A DNA stretch of 64,000 nt from assembly GCA_024236295.1 (NCBI GenBank), contig JACKKT010000007.1, positions 62,001-126,000 of the forward strand, given 5' to 3'. Position numbers and translations under genes: made by a program. The stretch comes from Kordiimonadaceae bacterium (GTDB taxonomy: Bacteria; Pseudomonadota; Alphaproteobacteria; Sphingomonadales; Emcibacteraceae). A model generated the notes under the pieces. That model was not told where the DNA came from. It saw only the letters and a program-made list of their open reading frames with translations, and did no database searches. Below, one piece after another: positions 43,438 to 52,563 of this stretch (the first letter of the stretch is position 1; each line of letters opens with the position of its first letter).

Positions 43438-44748
43438 TCAATGCTTAACCAGATCATCCCAGTTCAGTGGCTTGATGTGGTGTGGGGCATCATCATAGCG
43501 ACCAATGGTATTGCCGGAAATGAAATTCAGCTCTGTTTCCTTCATAACCATAAGTTCTTCAAAATTATCAATGCCATCCAGAGATAGATTTATATTTTCT
43601 CTGGCACACTCAAGAGCAAGTTTCTGGATTTTATTCAGATATGTGTCCGATGTCCTCTCTCTTTCAGTAATATTCAGACATATTCCTTTAATCCCGCAGG
43701 CCTTATAATAGCCGATATCAGAGGGGATTTTATCGCATACGATAGTAACATCGCGACAGAATGTAAGCAGGCTTGTAATAATTTCATGCATTCTTGCTTC
43801 CGGAAAACCGTCTGGAAAGCCGGCCAAAGAAAAGGTTATATATTTCCTCAATGGTATGGGGATTGACTGACAATGAAAAAGAAAATTATGCAACCTTGTT
43901 AAATTGAATAAGGTTTTATAATTCAAGGGAATAGAAAACATTGCCCTGAAATTATTTTTGAAAAAATCCTGCATCATCGTAATAATTTCATCAAGCATGA
44001 ACTGATCAAGTTCTATCATGGATGCAAGGCAAAACGGATTTCTCAAGGCGTTATGGCCAATAGGACCAGTGACCTGATCATTAAGATCCTGCTTCCCGGT
44101 TTTTCTGATACTCACCATAAATGTGGAAACGACATTATTCTTTTTATCCCATATCGGCTTATAAATAAGTTCATAAGGGCGTTTCTTTTTAGATTTAATC
44201 GGGGAAGCAAAAGCTTCCAGCTTAGGAGTGACATCAGTAGACATCCGCTGCCGTTCTTCCAATAGTTCATTTTCTGTTTTACTGGAATAGGCAACATCCT
44301 TGAACAAAAGCTTTCCGTTTCGGCGGCCGATTGCAAGCCTTAAAATGATATTATGATCATAGGATTTACCAAGATATTTAATGGTAATCTGTTTCAGGAT
44401 ATCGCCGCAAATCTGTTTTGCATCCGGTTTTGAATGATCTGTAAAAACAACCAGATGATCGATTTCTGACCTTGAGCAGAAAATATCATCATCACTGATA
44501 TTATTTTTTATTTTAGTTGATAACAGGGAGATAATCTCTTCGCGATGATTGATCCATCTTGAGCCGAGTTCATCATGGATAAACTGCAGGCTTATCAGAT
44601 AAACCTGTCCCGACTGGTAAAGGTCGCTGACGGCAATAAGTTTTTCAAAATTCTGAATATCAAAAGTAGGCGTAAAATGTTTCTTCCGGGTTACGGCGGA
44701 AAACACATTCGTGAATTTGCCAGAAAAAAAATCGAGTATGCCTTTCAT
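43438..44748 (-). CDS. Degenerate GGDEF/EAL-like signalling protein
   Basis: This 436-residue, apparently cytoplasmic protein has two parts. Residues about 35-170 have a strand-helix pattern that could be a divergent GGDEF-like or nucleotide-cyclase-type domain (IDHLVVFTDHS), without a GGDEF motif. Residues about 195-430 resemble an EAL barrel in pattern: a late ISGNTIGRYDDAPH stretch sits where EAL proteins have their final QGYLFGRP-like motif, and IKGICLNIT resembles a middle strand, but the EAL and metal-binding acidic motifs are missing. It would be a c-di-GMP-related effector without activity, or an unrelated fold. The call is tentative. Confidence 0.45.
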   Translation of the reverse strand: MKGILDFFSGKFTNVFSAVTRKKHFTPTFDIQNFEKLIAVSDLYQSGQVYLISLQFIHDELGSRWINHREEIISLLSTKIKNNISDDDIFCSRSEIDHLVVFTDHSKPDAKQICGDILKQITIKYLGKSYDHNIILRLAIGRRNGKLLFKDVAYSSKTENELLEERQRMSTDVTPKLEAFASPIKSKKKRPYELIYKPIWDKKNNVVSTFMVSIRKTGKQDLNDQVTGPIGHNALRNPFCLASMIELDQFMLDEIITMMQDFFKNNFRAMFSIPLNYKTLFNLTRLHNFLFHCQSIPIPLRKYITFSLAGFPDGFPEARMHEIITSLLTFCRDVTIVCDKIPSDIGYYKACGIKGICLNITERERTSDTYLNKIQKLALECARENINLSLDGIDNFEELMVMKETELNFISGNTIGRYDDAPHHIKPLNWDDLVKH

Positions 44749-44892
44749 GTCCTTTGATATTCCTGATCATAATAACAGAACCGACGGGCAGAACCCTTTT
44801 ATCGGTCCATTTCTGATCATAAATATAGCTGATATGCTCTTAAAAGAGCTTTAAAATTTAGATAAAATTTTTATGAAATAACGGCATTAATA

Positions 44893-45381
44893 TTAGTGAT
44901 TATCGCCCTCGATCAGGCGATTAATGACCACATCCGAATAATCAAGCAGTCTGCCAAAGGCGGTGGCAATTTCGCGTCTTGCCGCTTTGTCATATTTATT
45001 TTGGGCTATCAATTCTGCCTTTTTCTTTTTTAAAGCCTGATATTTTTCAAGCGTATCGCCCTTATAAATTAAGAATAGCGTTTTTCCTTCTGTTCTCGCC
45101 GGGTCAAAAAGGTCGGTTACCAGAAAATCATTTTCCCGGTAATATTTGACGTCGTTACGCTCGGCAATATGGCTGACCACCGGTTCCCATTTGCTTGCCT
45201 CATCTTCCGTGAACATTTCACTAAGGCCAATTTGTTTAACATCCATATTGACCACTTCGGCAAAAGCTGCAATCACGCCCATATGGAAATAGATATTTTC
45301 AACAGTGAAATCCTCCAAATTCTGCGCGTGGGTTTGCGTGGAAAAAGTAAGAATTGCGAAGAGTACGAGTTTTCTGATCAT
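44893..45381 (-). CDS. Secreted protein of unknown function
   Basis: This 162-residue protein has an N-terminal signal peptide (about 1-19, cleavage after Thr-His-Ala). The mature part is mainly helical and charged, with a Lys-rich helix YQALKKKKAELIAQNKYDKA near residue 115-135. I do not recognise a family. It is a single gene upstream of tRNA-Pro on the opposite strand. It is probably periplasmic. Confidence 0.65.
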   Translation of the reverse strand: MIRKLVLFAILTFSTQTHAQNLEDFTVENIYFHMGVIAAFAEVVNMDVKQIGLSEMFTEDEASKWEPVVSHIAERNDVKYYRENDFLVTDLFDPARTEGKTLFLIYKGDTLEKYQALKKKKAELIAQNKYDKAARREIATAFGRLLDYSDVVINRLIEGDNH

Positions 45382-45449
45382 CTGAGTATCCTGTAATATC
45401 TGTATCTTCAGCCATGGTATAAATATTTATTCAAAAGATCAATTGGCCG

Positions 45450-45477
45450 TTGCAGGGACAAGGATGTGCCGTTATAT
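45450..45477 (+). promoter_or_regulatory. Candidate promoter of tRNA-Pro
   Basis: TTGCAG (45450-45455) and TTATAT (45472-45477) are separated by 16 bases and lie 15 bases before the tRNA, a fitting -35/-10 pair for a tRNA gene. Confidence 0.5.
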
Positions 45478-45491
45478 TGCCAGCAGTTTGA

Positions 45492-45568
<77 letters not shown>

Positions 45569-45576
45569 TTGATTAT

Positions 45577-45609
45577 AAGGCCCGGTGGAAAACTGCCGGG
45601 CCTTTTTTT
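45577..45609 (+). terminator. Intrinsic terminator after tRNA-Pro
   Basis: The stem AAGGCCCGG / CCGGGCCTT, with a 10-base loop including a T-G pair at its foot, is followed by seven T residues. It ends just before the stop of the convergent MmcQ/YjbR gene. Confidence 0.92.
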
Positions 45610-45612
45610 GTT

Positions 45613-45972
45613 TTATGGATCAAGTCCCAGCTCAGCGCGCAGTTTTTTTGTCAGGCGGGCGGCGATGATATCATAGGCTGATTTTATATAATCCTTTAAA
45701 TCATCATCACTCATGGTGTCAGCTTCCGTTATCTGAACCCATTTCGCCCGGGCGAGGTAAGGGGCGGGTTCAATCCCGTCCAGCTCACATAAGATCTGAA
45801 AATTATGATCGCTGCATTTAAAACTGAGACGGTGTGGCTCACCAACAGTATCGCAAGAATGAATGGCAAAAATCTTACCGCCAATTTTCCAGACACTGTT
45901 ATCATCCCACTGAATGACATTGGTGGTGGATTTAAGACTTTTGCAAAAATTGTTAAATTCTTCAAGCGTCAT
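45613..45972 (-). CDS. MmcQ/YjbR-family protein
   Basis: This 119-residue cytoplasmic protein has the compact alpha/beta YjbR fold (PF04237-type): a GGKIFAIHS strand, LSFKCSDHNFQILCEL, then APYLARAKWVQI and a final helix KDYIKSAYDIIAARL. This family is often labelled DNA-binding, but its role is not established. It is divergent from the exported alanine racemase. Confidence 0.9.
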   Translation of the reverse strand: MTLEEFNNFCKSLKSTTNVIQWDDNSVWKIGGKIFAIHSCDTVGEPHRLSFKCSDHNFQILCELDGIEPAPYLARAKWVQITEADTMSDDDLKDYIKSAYDIIAARLTKKLRAELGLDP

Positions 45973-46060
45973 GATAATCCCCTAATTGACCCGTCCAATG
46001 ATTGACCTTGGCCGCGACTATGATAAACTTTTAAATATCAAAATAACAGAGGGGAATTTT

Positions 46061-47296
46061 ATGTCGGAAATGGGTGTATCAGATGAAAAAAGACGGGATT
46101 TTTTAAAGCTCGCCAGCAGCCTGTCTGCCGGGGTGATTTTAAGTGGGTCCGCCGCCACCATGGCTCGGGCGCAAGCTTCCGGCATGGCCGAGGCACCACC
46201 ACAGACGGTTGAAGACCAGTTTGACCCGTGGATTGAGCTTAATATCGATAATCTGAACCATAATATTGCCGAAGTGCGCAAGAAAATAGATGGCCGTCCG
46301 ATCATGGCGGTGATCAAATGCAATGCCTATGGCCATGGTCTGATCGAAATGGCAACCAGCATGGCAATGGAAGGAATCAATCATTTCGCCGTTGTCAAAA
46401 TGGATGAAGCCGAAAACCTCCGCCATCATAAAGTAAGCGGTATGATATTGAACCTCGGCCCTTTTTCGGCGCGGGACGCGCGCACCGCCATCACCCATGA
46501 TATCAGCCAGTCTGTATTCTCGGATGCCGTTGATATTTTGAACGAGGAAGCCGGAAAGCTCGGCCGTGTTGCCAAAGTCCATATCGAGCTGGATACAGGG
46601 CTTGGCCGGGTGGGTGTCCCTTATAAAATGGCCGATGCTTTTGTAGAAAAAGTGGCAGCACTCCCTCATATAAAAATAGAAGGACTGATGACCGCCATGA
46701 CCGAGGATGCGGATTTTAACCCCATCCAGATCGCCCGCCTGAATAAGGTTTATGAAAACGCGAAAGCAAAAGGGATTGATCTTGGCATCCGCCATGCCGC
46801 CTCCAGCGCGGAAGTGGACCATGACCCCAATGCCCATCTTGACATGGTGCGCCCGGGCAGCGCCCTTGTCGGGCTTGAACCGCTGCCCAATATGGATATA
46901 AAACCGGTGCTTTCGGTCAAAACCAGAGTGCTTTATATCAAGGACATGGAAGTTGGCGAAAGCATTGGTTATCATCAGGCTTATAAGGTCATGAAACCGA
47001 TGAAGATTGTCACCCTGCCGCTAGGCTATTCCGACGGTTTTTCGCTTAAATCAGTGGATAATGCAAATGTTATCATCGCGGGGAAAAAATACCCGATGAT
47101 CGCCATGATCACAGCCAATCACACCATTATTGATGTAACGGGGTCGGCGGGGATTAATATCGGTGATATCGTCACCATCATCGGCCGGGATGGGGACGCG
47201 GAAATAACCAACACCGACTATTCAAACCAGACCGGCGGCCATGCCTATCATACCGCCAATTGCCTGAAACCATATCTGACCCGGTTAAAGGTCTGA
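46061..47296 (+). CDS. alr: Alanine racemase with Tat export signal
   Basis: This fold-III PLP racemase has 411 residues. The PLP lysine is Lys86 in MAVIKCNAYGHG, and HIELDTGLGRVGV, RHAASSAEVDHD, MVRPGSALVG and LPLGYSDGF follow in family order; the second catalytic base should be the Tyr of SIGYHQAY. The ATG at 46061 is chosen because AGAGGGG lies before it and it places the KRRDFLKLASS twin-arginine motif near the N-terminus (residues about 9-20), followed by an Ala/Ser-rich hydrophobic stretch ending in ARAQA. A periplasmic location suggests D-amino-acid production or broad-spectrum racemisation rather than ordinary cell-wall supply. It has higher GC than the genes that follow it. Confidence 0.88.
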   Translation: MSEMGVSDEKRRDFLKLASSLSAGVILSGSAATMARAQASGMAEAPPQTVEDQFDPWIELNIDNLNHNIAEVRKKIDGRPIMAVIKCNAYGHGLIEMATSMAMEGINHFAVVKMDEAENLRHHKVSGMILNLGPFSARDARTAITHDISQSVFSDAVDILNEEAGKLGRVAKVHIELDTGLGRVGVPYKMADAFVEKVAALPHIKIEGLMTAMTEDADFNPIQIARLNKVYENAKAKGIDLGIRHAASSAEVDHDPNAHLDMVRPGSALVGLEPLPNMDIKPVLSVKTRVLYIKDMEVGESIGYHQAYKVMKPMKIVTLPLGYSDGFSLKSVDNANVIIAGKKYPMIAMITANHTIIDVTGSAGINIGDIVTIIGRDGDAEITNTDYSNQTGGHAYHTANCLKPYLTRLKV

Positions 47297-47317
47297 TGGT
47301 GAGGAGTATTGATTAGT

Positions 47318-48289
47318 TTATTTGCTTTTAGGATATAGCGGAGCAGGCATGGATTTCATATAACCACTAATTTTTTCACGTAGTGATAGAGGTATCTCAA
47401 AAATCATAAAATCTTCCGCAAAAAGATTTACAATTCGAGAATAATTCCGCCCACCCTTCTTTTTAAGCCAGACATAATAGTTTGGCTGTTTTTGCATTCT
47501 TATTTCCATAGGCCCACAAGCTATATTCAATGAAATGTAATCCAAATCTTCATAAAACCATGGATTATATTCATCGATCCCTACCGTCATACCACCCCGA
47601 GCCAAACTCATATTATCTGGCGGAATATATTCAGTAGAAGTAGCCGCATTCCTAAGTTTATACTTTTCATTTGTAAGTGAGCTCTCATTAGTGCTCAAAT
47701 ATTTCATATTGTGCAGCATGGTTTCTTCTGAATTTTGCCAGCCAGCCACTCTCTTGGGTCGGACAATTTTTATAAAATCAGTTGAGTTAAATGCCAGCTG
47801 TGTAACATAAGCTTCATTGGGAAGATCCAGTCCTAAATTTTTATCCAATAAGATATTTAATTTACATTCTGTGTGCCTACCAACTGTTCTCATACGATAT
47901 TCTATTAGATGAATATGATCAGGCATATCAATTACGTGACTTTCAGGATAGCCATAGTTTTTCGCATAATAGGAAGAGTAATTCGTGAATGCTAAGTCGT
48001 AGATTGGCATATTTACAGGAAAAGCCAATATTTCATCAGCCAACTGAAAACTGCTTGGGCCTATATTTGTCCAAACAACTGATTTTGCCTCATTATTTGG
48101 AGTTACCTTACTTATTTTATTTTTATCTATTACTTCTACCGAGCCAGAATTAGCCTTTTCTGCAACCATTCTGTTGTTATCAGAATGATTATTCATTGAT
48201 ACTGGCTCATATGTTACTTGACCCAAAAAATAACCAATGACCCCAACAAACAATAAAATACTGATATTTTTGGCAGGTATATTATTCAT
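47318..48289 (-). CDS. Membrane-anchored or secreted protein of unknown function
   Basis: This 323-residue protein has one N-terminal hydrophobic segment (about 8-24), an anchor or signal, and a long extracytoplasmic part with no recognised motif. Notable stretches are NLGLDLPNEAYVTQLAFNSTDF and a C-terminal MEIRMQKQPNYYVWLKKKGG. It is AT-rich compared with alr next to it. It lies 39 bases downstream of a second unknown membrane-anchored gene in the same direction, so they may act together. Confidence 0.6.
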   Translation of the reverse strand: MNNIPAKNISILLFVGVIGYFLGQVTYEPVSMNNHSDNNRMVAEKANSGSVEVIDKNKISKVTPNNEAKSVVWTNIGPSSFQLADEILAFPVNMPIYDLAFTNYSSYYAKNYGYPESHVIDMPDHIHLIEYRMRTVGRHTECKLNILLDKNLGLDLPNEAYVTQLAFNSTDFIKIVRPKRVAGWQNSEETMLHNMKYLSTNESSLTNEKYKLRNAATSTEYIPPDNMSLARGGMTVGIDEYNPWFYEDLDYISLNIACGPMEIRMQKQPNYYVWLKKKGGRNYSRIVNLFAEDFMIFEIPLSLREKISGYMKSMPAPLYPKSK

Positions 48290-48328
48290 TCGCTAATTTC
48301 CCATTTCCGTTGATCTTCTCCAGTAATT

Positions 48329-49189
48329 TTATTCGAATTCAAAAAAGCCACGCTCAATCATTAATGGATTTTGCAAATCGATTTTATTTAATTTTTTATT
48401 ATTAAGTTCATTTAACTGTTTATAAGGTAGACAATCTATCTCAAAGAAATATCCGTTTAGTAGTAATGAGAAAAAAGGTACTGGAGACTTTACATATATT
48501 CTTTGAAACTGACTTTCAATATTACTCGTATAAAGATTAAATAACTGAGTATTGTCAGTATATACCTTATACCCAAAACCAGTGTCTTCCTGAGAAGGAC
48601 TTAAACTACTCAATACAGTATATTTTGATGAAAATTCAGATATTTTTTTTATGCCTACGCATAGACCTTCTGTATTTTTAACAGGATAGCCATTTCTTAA
48701 ATATAATTGCTTTGCATGTATAATATCATCGTTAATATTTGAATTCATCCCTATTAAATTCTTACATTCTTCAGAACCATTAGGATAATAACGAAACCTA
48801 TATTTCCCGACCGGAATATTCATAGCCCAGTCTTTCCTAATAGAATCAGCTCTCTCCCATTCTGTAAATTCTACATTTGGTAAATTTAAATAATTAAAAG
48901 GGTCTCCAATAACATAAACTGAAGTAAGTATAACCGGATTATAAGGAGTGTATCCCGCCATTTCTCTGCATACATAAGGCATAGTTACTTTTTGATAATA
49001 ATGAAGAAAAATATCTGGCAAAAAAGGCAATGAAAAAATGACTGAGTAAGTAATTAATTGAGTGGCTCTATATGAATAACCTTTAATTATTTTATTTTTT
49101 TTCTGTATAGCTTTTATCAATTTTGAAGCAATAAAACCGCTAACTATTAGCCAGAATATTAGTACTGTAAAACCAATTATCCAAATCAT
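48329..49189 (-). CDS. Two-helix membrane protein of unknown function
   Basis: This 286-residue protein has two hydrophobic segments at about 1-25 and 45-62 joined by a basic loop (KAIQKKNKIIKG), then an extracytoplasmic domain of about 220 residues containing several cysteines, rich in Tyr, Asn and Ser. No known motif was found. AT-rich codon use and the unknown neighbour downstream suggest a small accessory unit. The function is not inferable. Confidence 0.6.
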   Translation of the reverse strand: MIWIIGFTVLIFWLIVSGFIASKLIKAIQKKNKIIKGYSYRATQLITYSVIFSLPFLPDIFLHYYQKVTMPYVCREMAGYTPYNPVILTSVYVIGDPFNYLNLPNVEFTEWERADSIRKDWAMNIPVGKYRFRYYPNGSEECKNLIGMNSNINDDIIHAKQLYLRNGYPVKNTEGLCVGIKKISEFSSKYTVLSSLSPSQEDTGFGYKVYTDNTQLFNLYTSNIESQFQRIYVKSPVPFFSLLLNGYFFEIDCLPYKQLNELNNKKLNKIDLQNPLMIERGFFEFE

Positions 49190-49250
49190 ATTATTACTTC
49201 TCTTGTCTCTTTAAATTCATAAATTCTGCTTTATTGAACTATCTAATTCA

Positions 49251-49652
49251 TTAATTTCCACTATTTATCCTATCAAGCAATTCTTGTGCCGCAATATGAC
49301 CCGGTTTGCTTAGGCCCGATTCTCTCATCTCTATGCGTACATCGCCGCTATTTCCTTTCGGGATAAAAACCGGGGTTCGATTATCCCGTGGCTTTGCGGA
49401 TTTTTCCAGCCATGATATGGCCGTGTCCGTATTCCCGGCCTGATACGCAGCAAGGCCAAGCTGGTACTGCGCTTCCTGATCGCCGTTTGAGGCGAGGCAT
49501 TCAGTGTATCTGTCTGTTCCCGCATATTGTCCGCAATCCTGAAACCCGGCCGTGCAGCCGCAAAGCGCGATCAGGGGGAGGGGCAGCTTTAAGGCGAAGC
49601 TTAAAAATTTTAAATGTCGGGAAAAAATAAACAAATATACCCCCAATGTCAT
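49251..49652 (-). CDS. Small lipoprotein with tetratricopeptide/Sel1-like repeat
   Basis: This 133-residue protein has a signal sequence with a lipobox-like LCGC at about residue 30-33. The mature part has AQYQLGLAAYQAGNTDTAISWLEKSA, one TPR/Sel1-like helix pair (positions about 60-85), followed by a Pro-rich tail. A nearer start than the one given is possible because the signal begins late. Proteins of this kind hold envelope partners. It lies at the head of the unknown gene block and the pirin gene follows on the same strand upstream. Confidence 0.6.
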   Translation of the reverse strand: MTLGVYLFIFSRHLKFLSFALKLPLPLIALCGCTAGFQDCGQYAGTDRYTECLASNGDQEAQYQLGLAAYQAGNTDTAISWLEKSAKPRDNRTPVFIPKGNSGDVRIEMRESGLSKPGHIAAQELLDRINSGN

Positions 49653-49704
49653 GACCTATAAATTCAGCCTAATCCATCGCATTATCAAAATCAAATATTG
49701 TAAT

Positions 49705-50622
49705 TTAATCCGGAAGCGGAATAAATTCCTTATCATCGCCGGGGACTTTTGCAAATTTGCCATCCCGCCAGTCCTGCTTTGCTTTTTCAATGCGTTCTTT
49801 TGTACTTGAAACAAAATTCCATTCGATAAAGCGGCGACCGATATTTTCCCCGCCGATTATGGCAATTCGGCTTTCATCAATCGCGGTCAGTTTTATTCCG
49901 TCACAGGTTTCGAACACCGCCATATTATATTCCCCGATTATGGTGTCCTTTGCCGTCATTTTGCCGGCGGCAATATAAACCGCTCGCTCATCGGCATCTG
50001 GTAAAATGATTGATTGTCCCGCTTTAAGATGGGCTTCCACATAAAGAGTTTCCGCATAAGTTTTTACAGGAGAAGTAAGGCCGTAGGCTGAACCCATAAT
50101 CACGCGAAGGGGGACACCATCAATGACGGCAGTGGGAATATCAGATGCCGGATAATGATGGAATTCAGGGTCGGTTTCCTGGTCCTTTTCCGGCAGGGCC
50201 AGCCACAGCTGAAGCCCGTGAAGGCGGTGGTCACGACTGTTAATTTCCGGGCGTTCACGTTCCGAATGAACAATGCCTGACCCTGCGATCATCAGGTTGA
50301 TATCTCCCGGTCTGATCGGCTGCACATATCCCAGTGAATCGCGGTGGAGGATTTCCCCTTCAAACAGATAGGTAACGGTGGCCAGATTGATATGGGGGTG
50401 GGGACGGACATTTATACCCTGACCCGCTTTAAACTCGGCCGGACCCATATGATCAAAGAAAACCCAGGGGCCGACCGCGCGTTTTTTGGCAAAAGGAAGT
50501 ATTCTTCTAACCGAAAAGCCACCAAGGTCCTTTTCACGCGGTTTGATGATCAGCTCGATGACGTCGCAATTATCGGCCATTTCAATGTCCGATGTGTCTT
50601 CGATTGTTTTATCAATACTCAT
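49705..50622 (-). CDS. Pirin-family protein
   Basis: This 305-residue bicupin has RPHPHINLATVTYLFEGE with the metal-binding His-x-His in the N-terminal cupin, DSLGYVQPIRPGDINLM and SGIVHSERE completing the site, and a second cupin without metal ligands. Bacterial pirins can act as quercetin dioxygenases or regulate pyruvate dehydrogenase; the role here is unknown. It starts 20 bases after the LtrA gene in the same direction, so the two may be co-transcribed. Confidence 0.9.
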   Translation of the reverse strand: MSIDKTIEDTSDIEMADNCDVIELIIKPREKDLGGFSVRRILPFAKKRAVGPWVFFDHMGPAEFKAGQGINVRPHPHINLATVTYLFEGEILHRDSLGYVQPIRPGDINLMIAGSGIVHSERERPEINSRDHRLHGLQLWLALPEKDQETDPEFHHYPASDIPTAVIDGVPLRVIMGSAYGLTSPVKTYAETLYVEAHLKAGQSIILPDADERAVYIAAGKMTAKDTIIGEYNMAVFETCDGIKLTAIDESRIAIIGGENIGRRFIEWNFVSSTKERIEKAKQDWRDGKFAKVPGDDKEFIPLPD

Positions 50623-50642
50623 TTTATACCCTTTCGTTATTT

Positions 50643-51797
50643 TTAATTAGTATTTCTGGCAACCCCGTCCCATATGGCATAAATCAGTGATGTTGTGCTC
50701 ATAAGCACTGCAACCATAAGTGCATTTTCCCCGCGGCTGAAATAACCGATCAAGCAGAGCATTATAAATATGACAATGTTGCAGCTGATAAACATTTTTG
50801 TTATGGCCTCCAAAGGGCAGATGACAAAATGAAGCAGTATGCCACCAAGTAACCAAAGGGCATATCCACCCACCAGTATATAAATTGTCATGTCTGATAC
50901 GGTTTCATTATTACTTTCGGTCAGCAGCCTTAAAATGCCAATTCCCACGGCAACGATCCCGACCAGAAGCGGAAAATGACTGTAAATATAAGGCTGCCCC
51001 GATCCCAGTTTGATTTTACCCATGGCCCGCTCAATATGCGTGAAATAGACCCACCAGATTGTCGCCGTTATGATAAAGGAAAGAAATGCGATCAGGAATG
51101 AGGAGCCGGTCCAGCTGATGCCATCAAATCCGCTGACAAGGGCTATAACCCCTTCACCAAGAACAATGATGGTAAACAGGCCGAAGCGTTCAGGGACATG
51201 TTCAGCGCTTATCTGTTTTTGGTCCTGCTGCATTTTCCAGATGACCCATGGGGTAAGCCCGTCAAGTGTAATGGCAAGGGCCCATAAATAATAATTTTGC
51301 GGCTCATCTAGCAAATATGAAAAAGCAAATATTGAGGCGGCGGTACCAAAGCCCATTAGATATATTCTGATCAGGTTTCTGACTGAACTTACATGTTTGT
51401 ATGCCCTAACCAGTAAAATGAGCAATAGTATTCTGGAGACGAGATAGGCGCCGCCAAATAATTTTCCGTGTCCGTGGGCGACATTGTGAACTTCAACCGC
51501 CATAATGACGAGACTAAACATATTGAAGAATGTCAGAATGCGAAAAAACGGATCATCAACATCAAATCGTGTTGAATAAATGGTATGCCCGCACCAGACC
51601 CAGAATATAATCCAGAATAGGGCCACATATATAAAAACTCCATGCAATGAATCAACATCAACCAGTAAATGGCCGACCTGGGAAATGGCAGCAACCAGAA
51701 CCAGATCAAAAAACAGCTCGAGCCAGGTTGCGTGACGGTTGTCTTCTTCATGCTGCCTGAGGCGGGGAATTTTGAAAAATTTTGAAACCATATTCAA
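50643..51797 (-). CDS. ltrA: Low temperature requirement protein A (LtrA family)
   Basis: This 384-residue membrane protein has ten or so hydrophobic segments. The opening HATWLELFFDLVLVAAISQVGH is the LtrA signature (positions about 22-43), and FGLFTIIVLGEGVIALVSG lies in the middle. LtrA proteins are named from Listeria growth at low temperature, but their transport or enzymatic role is not settled. It is co-directional with the pirin gene. Confidence 0.92.
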   Translation of the reverse strand: MNMVSKFFKIPRLRQHEEDNRHATWLELFFDLVLVAAISQVGHLLVDVDSLHGVFIYVALFWIIFWVWCGHTIYSTRFDVDDPFFRILTFFNMFSLVIMAVEVHNVAHGHGKLFGGAYLVSRILLLILLVRAYKHVSSVRNLIRIYLMGFGTAASIFAFSYLLDEPQNYYLWALAITLDGLTPWVIWKMQQDQKQISAEHVPERFGLFTIIVLGEGVIALVSGFDGISWTGSSFLIAFLSFIITATIWWVYFTHIERAMGKIKLGSGQPYIYSHFPLLVGIVAVGIGILRLLTESNNETVSDMTIYILVGGYALWLLGGILLHFVICPLEAITKMFISCNIVIFIMLCLIGYFSRGENALMVAVLMSTTSLIYAIWDGVARNTN

Positions 51798-51888
51798 CCT
51801 GTTATTGATGCCGGGAATTTTCCTAATTTCAATTTAGCATAGATTAAAACATTCGGCCAAATCATTAAGTGAGCAGGCCATTATCGGT

Positions 51889-52563
51889 TTATATGAGATC
51901 CATGGTTCTAAAGCTGTTATGGCCTGATTTTGAAATGATCAGATGATCATGAAGCAGGACGCCAAGCTGGTTGCCGGCCTCCATAATTTTTCTTGTCATT
52001 TCAATATCTTCACGGCTTGGGGTCGGGTCGCCGCTCGGGTGATTATGGACAAGGATAATGGCGGTGGAGCCAAGCTCAAGAGCGCGTTTGATAATTTCCC
52101 GCGGGTAAACCGGGGTATGATCAATGGTGCCTTCCTGCATTTTTTCATCACAGATCAGCCGGTTCTGACGATCAAGAAAAAGCACGCGAAACTGTTCCTT
52201 TTTCTTATAGGCCATCTGGGCAGAACAGTAGTTGATCAATGCCTGCCAGTTGCTCAGCACCGGTTTATCAAGGACAATGCCCTGGGTCAGTTTCTGGGCG
52301 CTGGCTTCGGTCAGTTTAAGGACGGTAATGACATTTTCACCGACACCTGAAATTTCGACAAGCCGTTCCGGAGGTGCGCTAATCACTTCTGCGTATGAGC
52401 CGAAATGCTTAATAAGGTCCTTTGCCAGCGGTTTGACATCGCGGCGCGGGATCGCGGTCATCAGAAGTAGTTCAAGAAGTTCATAATCGGCAAGCGCGTC
52501 GACGCCTCCTTTGCGGAACCGTGCCTTGAGGCGTTCTCTGTGGCCCGCCTTATGATCAGTCAT
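51889..52563 (-). CDS. radC: RadC-family JAB-domain protein
   Basis: This 224-residue protein has an N-terminal helix-hairpin-helix part (about 10-95; LPKDLIKHFGSYAEVI-like) and a C-terminal JAMM/MPN+ metalloprotease-like domain with HNHPSGDPTPSREDI and an upstream Glu. RadC was named for DNA repair, but its biochemical role is still debated. Its start lies inside the end of map (8-base overlap), making an operon sfsA-map-radC. Confidence 0.93.
   Translation of the reverse strand: MTDHKAGHRERLKARFRKGGVDALADYELLELLLMTAIPRRDVKPLAKDLIKHFGSYAEVISAPPERLVEISGVGENVITVLKLTEASAQKLTQGIVLDKPVLSNWQALINYCSAQMAYKKKEQFRVLFLDRQNRLICDEKMQEGTIDHTPVYPREIIKRALELGSTAIILVHNHPSGDPTPSREDIEMTRKIMEAGNQLGVLLHDHLIISKSGHNSFRTMDLI

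Noticed and set aside
46139..46975. Long open frame antisense to alr (278 codons)
   Set aside because: It is the mirror of a well-supported alanine racemase, has no ribosome site and no family-like sequence.
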